From NCBI GenBank assembly GCA_913777325.1, contig CAJYSA010000081.1, positions 1 through 34,704 on the forward strand: a stretch of DNA of 34,704 nt, in the 5' to 3' direction. A program made the translations under genes and the position numbers. Source of the DNA: an uncultured Sphingomonas sp. (lineage in GTDB: Bacteria; Pseudomonadota; Alphaproteobacteria; Sphingomonadales; Sphingomonadaceae). Every line of letters begins with the position of its first letter. The stretch's first letter is position 1. The notes beneath the pieces are model-generated. The model ran no database searches and was not told where the DNA came from. It saw only the letters and a program-made list of their open reading frames with translations. Positions 7,931-15,687 of this stretch are shown in pieces.

Positions 7931-9232
7931 TCATCCCGCAGCGCGCTCGAGCCGCGCCGCGCCGTCATCGTGGTCGATCGTGCCCAGCTCGCCGCGCGCC
8001 CGCGCCCTGCGCCCATAGGCGAGTTCGAACAGCGGCGATGCCATCAGCGTGGTCGCGATCGCCATGAGGACCAGCATCGAGAACAGCGCCGGGCCGATGA
8101 TGCCGCGTGCCAGCCCGATGTTGATGATGATGAGCTCCATCAACCCGCGCGCGTTCATCAGCGCTCCGACGCCCATGGCAGTCGCATTATCCTGCCCGGT
8201 CAACCGCGCCGCCGCCCAGCAGGCGCCGCCCTTGGCCAGCATCGATGCGGCCAGCACCACCAGCGTCACCCCCAGCAGTGCCGGATCGGCGACGAGGCCG
8301 AGCTGCGTGTTCAATCCGGAGAAGGTGAAGAAGCACGGCAGCAGCAGCAGCACCGTCAGTGGCTCGAGCTGGCGCTTCAACCCCTCCGCCAGCACGCCGC
8401 GCGGCATCACCGCGCCCAGCAGGAAGCCGCCGAACACCGCGTGCATGCCCACCGCATCCATCGCGAACGCGGCCAGCAGGAACAGCATGAGCGCGATGCC
8501 GGTCTCGTTTTGCCCGATCCGTCCGGCGCGATCGGCACGTTCCCCCAGTGGACGCAACAGCCGTGGTCCAAGCCCGAGCACGACGAGCGCGAAGACGGTG
8601 GCACCGCCGATCGCCCGGATGGCCACGCCCGCCCCGTCGCCGAAGGTGGCGAGCACGACGGCCAGCACCGTCCACGCCCCCGCGTCATCGATCGCGCCCG
8701 ACGACAGCGACAGCGTGCCCAGCGGGGTGTTCGACAGTCCACGTTCGTGGATGATTCGCGCCAGCATCGGAAACGCGGTGATGGCGATGCAGGCGCCGGT
8801 GAACAGGATCGCCTGGGTGGCGGTGACCGTCGGGCCGAACAAGCCCGGGATCGATCGCAGCCATGGCGCGATCCCGATCGCCAGCACGAACGGCGCGATC
8901 ATGCCCGACAGCGACACAGCGGAGGCGCTACGCGCGTTGCTACGAAAATGATCCGCGCGGAAGCCGAGGCCCACGATGAACATGTACAGCCCGACGCCAA
9001 GTTGGGCGACCGCATAGAGCAGACCGCGCGTTTCCTTCGGAAACAGCATCGCCTGCCATTCCGGCGCGAGAAGCCCCAGCAGCGACGGGCCCAGCAGGAC
9101 ACCCGCGATCATCTCGCCAACGACGGGCGGCTGACCCAGGAACCGCTTCGCGAGCCAGCCGACGATGCGCGACACCGCGACGATCGCGAAGAGCTGCATA
9201 AAGAAAATGACGCTCAGCTGCGCCGGTGCCAT
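7931..9232 (-). CDS. CPA2-type cation/proton antiporter
   Basis: Polytopic inner-membrane protein of 433 residues. It begins with a helix leading into GQPPVVGEMIAGVLLGPSLLG, the hallmark of the KefB/NapA (CPA2, Na_H_Exchanger) family, and has about 12 hydrophobic segments through IIGPALFSMLVLMAIATTLM. It lacks the C-terminal TrkA-N/RCK nucleotide-binding domain of KefB/KefC, so it is a bare transport domain. ATG at 9232 is chosen because GGAGGGGG lies just upstream; the frame extends further but without a better start. It would exchange K+ or Na+ for H+; the ion is not readable. The gene is preceded on the same strand by an unrelated lipoprotein gene. Confidence 0.9.
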   Translation of the reverse strand: MAPAQLSVIFFMQLFAIVAVSRIVGWLAKRFLGQPPVVGEMIAGVLLGPSLLGLLAPEWQAMLFPKETRGLLYAVAQLGVGLYMFIVGLGFRADHFRSNARSASAVSLSGMIAPFVLAIGIAPWLRSIPGLFGPTVTATQAILFTGACIAITAFPMLARIIHERGLSNTPLGTLSLSSGAIDDAGAWTVLAVVLATFGDGAGVAIRAIGGATVFALVVLGLGPRLLRPLGERADRAGRIGQNETGIALMLFLLAAFAMDAVGMHAVFGGFLLGAVMPRGVLAEGLKRQLEPLTVLLLLPCFFTFSGLNTQLGLVADPALLGVTLVVLAASMLAKGGACWAAARLTGQDNATAMGVGALMNARGLMELIIINIGLARGIIGPALFSMLVLMAIATTLMASPLFELAYGRRARARGELGTIDHDDGAARLERAAG

Positions 9233-9300
9233 CGCGATTCCCCCTCCGTTTTCCGCACGATATCGTCGTGGGCAACCCGGCTCAACGTCGATATGGCGAC

Positions 9301-9678
9301 CTATCGACCGCCGCTGCGACGATTGAGCGCCGCGACGCAACTGGCGCGGTCGATGCTGCTGCCATCGCGCTGTCGGGCATCGACCCAGGTCACACGCGGT
9401 TCGGCGGACGAGCCGGCCGACGGATAGAGATAGGCGTCCAGGATGCAGATCGCGCTGGAGAATTGCAGCTTCCGCGCGGTGCCTTCACGCACATCGGCGT
9501 CGGGCGTGCCGAAGGTGCGGGTCAGATGCGCGGCATCCTGCCCCATGACCGCTTCCAGCCCCAGCGTCGGGAGGGCCACGGGAATCGCGCGCGATACGGC
9601 GGGGCGCTGGGCCGTGGTCGTCGCGCAGCCCGCCAGCAGCGGGGCGAGCAACAGGAACAGGGGGGCAAGCGGCTTCAT
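9301..9678 (-). CDS. Small putative lipoprotein
   Basis: Protein of 125 residues with a lipoprotein signal peptide: MKPLAPLFLLLAPLLAGC gives a lipobox LLAG-Cys, so Cys18 should be lipidated. The mature part is short, with a motif GLEAVMGQDAAHLTRTFGTPDADVREG that resembles a small outer-membrane-assembly (SmpA-like) fold, though too weakly to assign. Two later Cys residues (in SSAICILDAYLYP and RASCVAAL) could pair. The start overlaps the stop of the EI24-domain gene by 4 bp, so the two are co-translated. I do not recognise a function. Confidence 0.8.
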   Translation of the reverse strand: MKPLAPLFLLLAPLLAGCATTTAQRPAVSRAIPVALPTLGLEAVMGQDAAHLTRTFGTPDADVREGTARKLQFSSAICILDAYLYPSAGSSAEPRVTWVDARQRDGSSIDRASCVAALNRRSGGR

Positions 9679-10343
9679 CGGCGGGTTCCGTGGAAGAGAT
9701 GCGTCGCCATCGCCGCGCCGATTACCGGCGCAAGGATGTTGAGCAGCGGAACCACGAACAGCCCCGTCGCGGCAAGCCCGAGCACGAACCTTCGGCCCGT
9801 CGTGGCCGCACGCCAGTCTCGCATCGCCGCAACGGGCAGGTGGCGCGCGGCCACCATGTCGCCCAGGTCACGTCCCAGCAGCCAGCCGTTGACGACGAAG
9901 AACGCCGCCGCCGTGCCGATCCCCGTGATCAGCAGCGCGAGGTAGAGCGGGGCGCACAGCGCATTGACCACCACGACCCGCGTCGCCGATGCCGCGCCCA
10001 TCCGCAAGCCCCGCGCCGTCGACACCGCGCGGGCAGTCGCCAGCGCCGCCGGGTAGTGCCGCCGTTCGACCGCCGCGACGATCGTGTCGGCGAACAATCC
10101 GACCACCAGCATCGCGACCGCCCGGAACAGCAGCCAGGCGCCCAGCGCGACCGCAATGGTCGCGGCGACGCCGGCCAACGAGGCGTGCCATGCCCAGCCT
10201 GCCAGCGCGACGTCGATCGTCCACCACAATCCGATGCCGACGATCACGAAGATCGCCAGCGTGATCGCCATGGAGGCGAGCAGCACCCGCAGGATCGCCG
10301 GATCGCCAAGCTGTCGAACCGAGAGGAGAAAGGCGCGCGCCAT
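9675..10343 (-). CDS. EI24 domain (CysZ-like) membrane protein
   Basis: Inner-membrane protein of 222 residues. It starts MARAFLLSVRQLGDPAILRVLLASM and contains long hydrophobic hairpins (AITLAIFVIVGIGLWWTI; SLAGVAATIAVALGAWLLFRAVAMLVVGLFADTI) and the C-terminal block VVNGWLLGRDLGDMVAARHL typical of EI24/CysZ-family proteins. CysZ is a sulfate channel in enterobacteria; whether this distant relative carries sulfate is unknown. ATG at 10343 was chosen because it starts just before the first predicted helix. The frame runs open far upstream, but only across the opposite-strand kinase gene. First gene of a pair with the lipoprotein; divergent from the kinase gene 88 bp away. Confidence 0.82.
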   Translation of the reverse strand: MARAFLLSVRQLGDPAILRVLLASMAITLAIFVIVGIGLWWTIDVALAGWAWHASLAGVAATIAVALGAWLLFRAVAMLVVGLFADTIVAAVERRHYPAALATARAVSTARGLRMGAASATRVVVVNALCAPLYLALLITGIGTAAAFFVVNGWLLGRDLGDMVAARHLPVAAMRDWRAATTGRRFVLGLAATGLFVVPLLNILAPVIGAAMATHLFHGTRR

Positions 10344-10430
10344 GACCGCCGCGATGCGCCACGCTTGACCGTTGCGCAACCCGCTGTCGCGCTCTAGGCG
10401 AGCGCTTTCCGCGCATCCAGGAAACAGCTC

Positions 10431-11423
10431 TTGACCGAACCCCGCTACGACGTGGTCGCGATCGGCAATGCCATCGTCGACATCCTTTCTCCCGCCACCG
10501 ACGATTTCATCGCGGGCAACGGCATGACCAAGGGCGCCATGGCGCTGGTCTTCTCGCCCGAGGAAGCTGATGCGCTCTATGCGAAGATGGGGCCTGGGCA
10601 GGAAGTGTCGGGCGGGTCGGCGGCGAACACGATCGCAGGCATGGCCGCTCTCGGCAGCCAGTGCGCGTTCATCGGGCAGGTCGCCGACGATCAACTCGGC
10701 GAGGTCTTCGCGCACGATATCCGGGCGGCTGGCATTCGCTTCGACACGCCGTCGCGCGCGGGCGCGCCGACCACGGGTCGCTGCCTTATCTTCGTGACGC
10801 CCGATGGGCAGCGCACGATGAACACCTTCCTTGGCGCGTCGCACTATCTGCCCGCCGACGCGCTCGACGCATCGCTGATCGCCGATGCGCGCTACCTGTA
10901 TCTCGAAGGCTATCTCTGGGATCCCGAGGAACCGCGTGCGGCGATGCGCGCGGCGATTGATATCGCGCGGGGCGCGGGGCGCAAGATCGCGTTCACCCTG
11001 TCCGCCGAGTTCGTGATCGACCGTCATCGCGCGGCGTTCCTCGAGCTGGTCGCGGCCGGGCTGATCGACGTGCTGTTCGCCAACGAGGCGGAAATCATGT
11101 TCCTGACCGAAACCTCGTCGGTCGATGCGGCGGTCGCCTCGGTGAAGGACAAGGTGCCGCTGGTCGTCGTGACCCTGGCCGAGCGGGGGGCGATGGCGGT
11201 GGCCGGCGACGAGCGCGTGACGGTGCCCGCACAGCCGATCGACAAGGTGGTCGACACGACCGGCGCGGGCGACCTGTTCGCGGCGGGCTTCCTCCATGGG
11301 CAATCCCGCGGCAAGTCGCTCGAGGCGTCGTTGACGCTGGGTGCGATTTGCGCGGCGGAGGTGATCCAGCACTTCGGCGCCCGTCCGATCGTCGACCTCA
11401 AGGCGATCACCGCGCAGGTTTGA
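10431..11423 (+). CDS. PfkB-family carbohydrate/adenosine kinase
   Basis: Cytoplasmic sugar or nucleoside kinase of 330 residues. The N-terminus reads YDVVAIGNAIVDIL, followed by the conserved GGSAANT (residues 61-67) and the C-terminal PfkB signature DTTGAGDLFAAGF (275-287) with the predicted catalytic base Asp281 and anion hole GAGD. The overall pattern matches the adenosine-kinase-like branch common in alphaproteobacteria, so phosphorylation of adenosine (or another ribonucleoside) is the likeliest activity; a sugar substrate cannot be excluded. The start is TTG at 10431, behind AGGAAAC about six bases upstream. The helicase gene follows closely downstream on the same strand. Confidence 0.87.
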   Translation: MTEPRYDVVAIGNAIVDILSPATDDFIAGNGMTKGAMALVFSPEEADALYAKMGPGQEVSGGSAANTIAGMAALGSQCAFIGQVADDQLGEVFAHDIRAAGIRFDTPSRAGAPTTGRCLIFVTPDGQRTMNTFLGASHYLPADALDASLIADARYLYLEGYLWDPEEPRAAMRAAIDIARGAGRKIAFTLSAEFVIDRHRAAFLELVAAGLIDVLFANEAEIMFLTETSSVDAAVASVKDKVPLVVVTLAERGAMAVAGDERVTVPAQPIDKVVDTTGAGDLFAAGFLHGQSRGKSLEASLTLGAICAAEVIQHFGARPIVDLKAITAQV

Positions 11424-11481
11424 GGGTGATGTGGCAAGCGGGGCGGTTCTCGATCGCCCCGCGATCTGCCAAAGGTTTCGC

Positions 11482-13902
11482 GTGAATACGCTGCCGATCC
11501 ACGCCGTCCTCCCCGATCTGCTCCGGGTACTTGGCGAGCGGAACGCGGCGGTGCTGGTGGCACCGCCTGGAGCGGGGAAGACGACCGTGGTCGCCCCGGC
11601 GCTGCTCGACCAGCCGTGGTGCAAAGGCGAGGTGCTGATGACCAGCCCGCGCCGTCTGGCCGCGCGGGCTGCGGCGGAGCGGATGGCGGCGCAGGCGGGC
11701 GAACCGGTGGGTCAGACGTACGGCTATGCCACGCGCCTGGACACCAGGCGCTCCGCCGCCACGCGCGTCACCGTGTTGACCGAGGGTATCCTGACCGCGC
11801 GACTGCAGGACGATCCCGAACTGGACGGCGTCGCCGCGATCATCTTCGACGAGGTGCACGAACGCAGCCTGGATGGCGACTTCGGGTTGGCGCTGGCGCT
11901 TGATGCACAAGGGGCGTTGCGTCCCGACCTGCGTGTGCTGGCGATGTCCGCTACCCTCGACGGCGCACGCTTCGCTGCACTGATGGGCGATGCCCCGGTC
12001 CTCGAAAGCGAGGGTCGCAGCCATCCCCTCGACCTCCGGTACGTCGGACGCGCAGCCGAGGCGCGCATCGAGGACTCCATGGCTGCGACGATCCGCCGCG
12101 CCCTTGCGGAGGCGGAAGGGGGCCTGCTTGCTTTCCTGCCCGGCGTCGCGGAAATCGAGCGCATCGCGGAGCGCATCGGTGATGTGCCGGGCGTACGGCT
12201 ACATCGTCTCCACGGCAGCCTCGACCCGGCGCAGCAGCGTGCCGCGATCCGACCCGAGCCCGATGGCGCGCGGAAGCTGGTGCTGGCGACGTCGATCGCG
12301 GAGACCAGCCTGACACTCGACGGCATCCGCATCGTCGTCGACAGCGGCCTTGCGCGTCGCCCGCGCTACGATCGCGCGGCGGGGATGACGCGGCTGGCGA
12401 CGGAGCGCGTGTCGCAAGCGGCGGCGACGCAACGTGCGGGGCGAGCGGCGCGGCAGGGGCCCGGCGTCGCCTATCGGTTGTGGGAGGCGGCGGCGACGGC
12501 GGGTATGCCCCGCTTCGATCAGCCCGAGATCCTTGAGGCGGATCTGTCGTCGTTGGTGCTGGCATGCGGATTGTGGGGTGTCGCCGATCCCCGCGCCTTG
12601 CCGTGGATCGATCCGCCGCCCGAGGCGGCCATCGTGGAGGCGCGCGCGCGATTGCGGGCGTTAAGCGCGATCGATGCGGATGGACGCCCGACCGCACATG
12701 GGCGCCGAATCGCTACGCTGCCGATGTCGCCGCGACTGGCTCACATGCTGCTGGCGGCGAGTGACAAGCGCCTCGCCGCCGAGGTGGCGGTACTGTTGCA
12801 GGAGCGTGGGCTTGGTGGGTCGGACGCGGACCTCGAAGCGCGATTGCGGCGTTGGCGTGCGGATCGTTCCGCGAAGGCGGAAAGCGCGCGGGGACTGGCG
12901 AAACGCTGGGCCGGCATGGCGGGCCGAACCGGTGAGCGCGCGACGGTCGCGGCGTGCGTTGCGCTCGCCTTCCCCGATCGGATTGCGCGGCGGCGCGATG
13001 CCAGCGGGGAACGCTGGGTTTCCGCGGGCGGGCGCGGGTTCAGGCTGGACGCATTCTCGCCGCTGGCGCGTGCGGAGTGGCTGGCGGTCGCCGAGACGCA
13101 GGGTATGGCTGCCGGCGCGCGTATCCTTTCCGCTGCGACGATCGAGGCAGGCGATGTCGAGGCGATGTTCGCCGACCGGATCGAGACGCGTCGCACCGCC
13201 GACTTCGATCCTGCGACCGGCACTGTACAGCCCCTGCGCGAGCGGCGCCTGGGCGCGATCCGGTTGTCGAGCGGACCAGACACGCAGGCCGATCCGGCGG
13301 TGCTGGCGGCGGCACTGGTCGACGGGGTGCGAACGCATGGTGTGGCGCTGTTGCCGTGGTCGGACGGGGCGATGGCGCTGCGAACCCGCGCCGGGTTCGC
13401 CGGGGTGCCGCTCGACGATGCGACCTTGCTGGAGCGGCTTGACGACTGGTTGCCGCCGCTGGTGGCCGGACGGCGGCGGCTGGATGCGATCGCACCGGGA
13501 GCGTTGACCGAGGCGCTACGACACCTGCTCGGCTGGGACGCGATGCGTCAGATCGATCGACTGGCGCCAGCCGATTTCACCAGCCCGGCCGGGTCAACCC
13601 ACGCCATCGATTACGGGGCGGAAGCAGGGCCGACCGTCGAACTGCGGGTGCAGACATTGTTCGGGCTTTCCGACCATCCGGTCGTGGGCGAGCGGCGCGT
13701 TCCGCTGGTGCTGTCGCTGACCTCGCCCGCCGGTCGCCCGATCCAGACGACACGCGATCTGCCCGGGTTCTGGCAGGGAAGCTGGAAGGACGTCGCGCGT
13801 GAGATGCGCGGCCGCTATCCTCGCCACCCGTGGCCCGAGGATCCCGCGGGTGCCGCGCCGACGCTCCGGACGAAGAATGCCGATGCGCGTCGTCGGTCGT
13901 AG
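11482..13902 (+). CDS. hrpB: ATP-dependent helicase HrpB
   Basis: DExH-box helicase of 806 residues, close to E. coli HrpB (about 809). Motif I is APPGAGKTT, motif II DEVH (in IIFDEVHERS), motif III SAT, with later motifs TSIAETSLT and QRAGRAAR. It continues through the helicase-associated region to the HrpB-specific C-terminal domain, which ends near WPEDPAGAAPT. The frame opens with GTG at 11431, but GTG at 11482 is preferred: AAAGG lies six bases before it and NTLPIHAVLPDLL then aligns with the start of known HrpB proteins. HrpB is thought to act on RNA; its exact role in most bacteria is unclear. It follows the kinase gene without a terminator. Confidence 0.93.
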   Translation: MNTLPIHAVLPDLLRVLGERNAAVLVAPPGAGKTTVVAPALLDQPWCKGEVLMTSPRRLAARAAAERMAAQAGEPVGQTYGYATRLDTRRSAATRVTVLTEGILTARLQDDPELDGVAAIIFDEVHERSLDGDFGLALALDAQGALRPDLRVLAMSATLDGARFAALMGDAPVLESEGRSHPLDLRYVGRAAEARIEDSMAATIRRALAEAEGGLLAFLPGVAEIERIAERIGDVPGVRLHRLHGSLDPAQQRAAIRPEPDGARKLVLATSIAETSLTLDGIRIVVDSGLARRPRYDRAAGMTRLATERVSQAAATQRAGRAARQGPGVAYRLWEAAATAGMPRFDQPEILEADLSSLVLACGLWGVADPRALPWIDPPPEAAIVEARARLRALSAIDADGRPTAHGRRIATLPMSPRLAHMLLAASDKRLAAEVAVLLQERGLGGSDADLEARLRRWRADRSAKAESARGLAKRWAGMAGRTGERATVAACVALAFPDRIARRRDASGERWVSAGGRGFRLDAFSPLARAEWLAVAETQGMAAGARILSAATIEAGDVEAMFADRIETRRTADFDPATGTVQPLRERRLGAIRLSSGPDTQADPAVLAAALVDGVRTHGVALLPWSDGAMALRTRAGFAGVPLDDATLLERLDDWLPPLVAGRRRLDAIAPGALTEALRHLLGWDAMRQIDRLAPADFTSPAGSTHAIDYGAEAGPTVELRVQTLFGLSDHPVVGERRVPLVLSLTSPAGRPIQTTRDLPGFWQGSWKDVAREMRGRYPRHPWPEDPAGAAPTLRTKNADARRRS

Positions 13903-13973
13903 CGGGGTGCCCGGAGTGGGTTGTCGGAACGGGGCGCCCCACGTACACCCGGTGCCATCATGAGGGAGATGTG

Positions 13974-14414
13974 ATGCAAGTCCGCTGGACGATCGCCCCG
14001 CTGCTGCTGGTCGCGGCATGCTCATCTCCCACGTCCACGCCGGTGGTCGACAAGGCCTATGTTCGGTTGGCGGCGGTACCCGGGCGTCCGGCGGCGGCCT
14101 ATTTCGTGCTGCATGGCGGCCCCCGGGATATGACATTGACCCAGGTCGCGGTACCGGGCGTGTCGCGCGCGGAGTTGCACAACAGCCGTACCACCGGCAA
14201 CGGCATGGTGACGATGGACTCCTTGGCGACGGTGCCGGTGAAGGCACACGGCCAGGCCGTCTTCGCGCCGGGTGCGCGCCACGTAATGCTGTTCGACGTG
14301 CCCGATAGCGTTCGGGCGGGTAGCACGCTGCCGATGACCTTGCGCTTCGCCGACGGTGAAGCGGTGACCGCCAACGCCAGCGTGATCGCGGCGGGCGATG
14401 TCGCACCGGAGTGA
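13974..14414 (+). CDS. PCu(A)C family copper chaperone lipoprotein
   Basis: Periplasmic copper-binding protein of 146 residues. The N-terminus has a lipobox-like LVAA-Cys16, so it is probably membrane-anchored rather than freely soluble. The copper motif is His69, Met81, His103, Met105. The spacing M-x21-H-x-M is canonical, but the first gap is x11 rather than the usual x10, a one-residue insertion. PCu(A)C proteins bind Cu(I) and help load the CuA centre of cytochrome c oxidase. ATG at 13974 follows GAGGGAGA by about five bases. It heads a run of overlapping genes (small membrane protein, HExxH protein, hotdog thioesterase); none of these has an obvious copper role. Confidence 0.88.
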   Translation: MQVRWTIAPLLLVAACSSPTSTPVVDKAYVRLAAVPGRPAAAYFVLHGGPRDMTLTQVAVPGVSRAELHNSRTTGNGMVTMDSLATVPVKAHGQAVFAPGARHVMLFDVPDSVRAGSTLPMTLRFADGEAVTANASVIAAGDVAPE

Positions 14415-14691
14415 TCCGGCTTCTCGAAGGGCCAGCGACGAACTCGGCGGGGCGGCGGGTTGCATCGCATTCGGCGTGTTCCTCGTCATCGAGCTTGCCG
14501 TCGCGGTGCTCGCCGGCTTCATCTGCTATGGTCTCGCGCGAGCGGAGCCGATCGATGTCGGCCACGAGATCGGGATCATTCTGGCGATCATCGTCGCGCT
14601 CGGCGTGTTGGCGTGGATTGATTGGCATTGCCGTCGCGTGACGGGTCATAGCGCCGGCGAGCTCGTGCTGGAGGCATTGGCTTGGTGGTGA
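14398..14691 (+). CDS. Small two-helix membrane protein, unknown function
   Basis: Protein of 97 residues with two strongly hydrophobic helices, about residues 20-46 (GCIAFGVFLVIELAVAVLAG) and 58-76 (IGIILAIIVALGVLAWIDW), and a polar, His/Arg-containing C-terminus. It overlaps the PCu(A)C gene by 17 bp at its start, and its stop overlaps the next gene, so it sits in a translationally coupled series. I do not recognise a family. The long hydrophobic segments and tight packing support it as a real gene. Confidence 0.65.
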   Translation: MSHRSDPASRRASDELGGAAGCIAFGVFLVIELAVAVLAGFICYGLARAEPIDVGHEIGIILAIIVALGVLAWIDWHCRRVTGHSAGELVLEALAWW

Positions 14692-15146
14692 TCCGGCGGC
14701 TGACCGAGGGCGAGGTGGCGCTGGCGGAGTCGGCCTACGGCACGTCCATCGATTATGCGCGCGTGACGATCGCGCGGCGCAAATGGGCGTTCTTCCAGCC
14801 GCGGGACACGGTGATGGCGCCCCGCGGGTGCATCCATTTCCATCCGCGCGGTGAGCTGTGGCGCGATGATTTCGCGACCGCGTCGCTGGACGACCAAGGC
14901 CTTTTCATCCACGAGATGTGTCACATCTGGCAGCATCAACGTGGGATATTCCTGCCGCTGAAGCGTCACCCGTTCTGCCGGTATCATTACACGATCCGAC
15001 CCGGCTGGCCGCTCGCCCGCTATGGGATCGAGCAACAGGCCGAGATCGTCCGCCATGCATTCCTGCTCCGGCGCGGTGGCATCGTGCCGGGCGCGCCGCC
15101 GCTCGCACAATATGAGACGATCCTGCCATTCGGAGACTCCCTTTGA
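14682..15146 (+). CDS. 'Vgr-related' family protein with HExxH metal motif
   Basis: Soluble protein of 154 residues from a family I recall only from sphingomonads, often annotated 'vgr related'. It carries HEMCH (residues 77-81) in LFIHEMCHIWQHQRG, a zincin-type metal site, and about 40 residues later IEQQAEIVRH, whose Glu117 or Glu121 could be a third ligand. The HExxHxxQ pattern recalls DUF4157 (eCIS core) domains. No signal peptide is seen. TTG at 14682 has GGAGG seven bases upstream; GTG at 14685 or 14688 (overlapping the previous stop as GTGA) are equally possible starts. Function unproven: a small metallopeptidase or an inactive zinc-binding fold. Confidence 0.75.
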   Translation: MVVIRRLTEGEVALAESAYGTSIDYARVTIARRKWAFFQPRDTVMAPRGCIHFHPRGELWRDDFATASLDDQGLFIHEMCHIWQHQRGIFLPLKRHPFCRYHYTIRPGWPLARYGIEQQAEIVRHAFLLRRGGIVPGAPPLAQYETILPFGDSL

Positions 15147-15583
15147 CCATCTGGCACCGCGCGCTCGACCTCGACGCTCTCACCGCCGCCTGCGCCGGAT
15201 CGATGCCGGGCTTTATGGGCATCGCATTCGTCGCGTCGGGCGACGACTGGATCCGTGCGCAAATGCCCGTCGATCAGCGGACGCGACAGCCATACGGGCG
15301 GCTGCATGGTGGCGCGTCGGTAGCGCTGGCAGAGACGGTCGCTTCGGTCGGGGCGATGGCAACCGTCGATCCCGCGCAGTTCGCAGCCGTCGGCATGGAG
15401 ATCAACGCCAACCACCTGCGCCCGGTGGCTGAAGGCTTCGTGTTCGCTACCGCGACGTGCGAGTCGAGAGGACGCACGTCGCAGGTGTGGACGATCCGCA
15501 TCACCGACGAGGCGGAGCGGCTGGTGTGCCTCGCGCGGATGACGGCGGCGGTGATCCCGGCGGTGCGGGGCGGGGTGGGCTGA
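15143..15583 (+). CDS. PaaI/YdiI-type hotdog-fold acyl-CoA thioesterase
   Basis: Hotdog-fold protein of 146 residues. The motif GRLHGGASVALAETVASVGA contains the conserved HGG and the catalytic acidic residue position (Glu in LAE) of the YdiI/MenI-PaaI thioesterase family, which hydrolyses acyl- or aroyl-CoA esters in the cytoplasm. The physiological substrate is not readable; in enterobacteria relatives act on 1,4-dihydroxy-2-naphthoyl-CoA or enterobactin intermediates. The start is TTG at 15143, overlapping the preceding stop by 4 bp (TTGA), with GGAGA six bases upstream. Last gene of the 13974-15583 run, followed by an inverted-repeat element. Confidence 0.87.
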   Translation: MTIWHRALDLDALTAACAGSMPGFMGIAFVASGDDWIRAQMPVDQRTRQPYGRLHGGASVALAETVASVGAMATVDPAQFAAVGMEINANHLRPVAEGFVFATATCESRGRTSQVWTIRITDEAERLVCLARMTAAVIPAVRGGVG

Positions 15584-15603
15584 AGTCCCCGCGCCGTTCG
15601 CGG

Positions 15604-15674
15604 CATTGCGAGCGTAGCGCAGCAATCCAGCGCCGGACCAGGACGCCCTGGATTGCTTCGCTGCGCTCGCAATG
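15604..15674. repeat. Imperfect inverted-repeat (REP-like) element
   Basis: Two 27-nt arms, 15604-15630 and 15648-15674, are reverse complements at 25 of 27 positions around a 17-nt loop. The arm core ATTGCGAGCG...AGCAATCCAG resembles a dispersed repeat I recall from many alphaproteobacterial genomes, always in intergenic DNA. Here it lies between convergent genes (thioesterase and gor) and could also act as a bidirectional transcription terminator or 3'-end stabiliser. Only one copy was noticed in this window. Confidence 0.75.
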
Positions 15675-15687
15675 ACGAAGGGGAGGG

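Noticed and set aside
7802-9427. A 541-codon open frame on the plus strand across the antiporter gene
   Set aside because: The translation has no domain and is rich in Arg, Gln and His; it is the antisense of a well-supported membrane protein.
10344-11624. N-terminal extension of the EI24-domain protein to about 649 residues
   Set aside because: The extension is the antisense of the kinase gene and lacks any domain; ATG at 10343 immediately precedes the first membrane helix.
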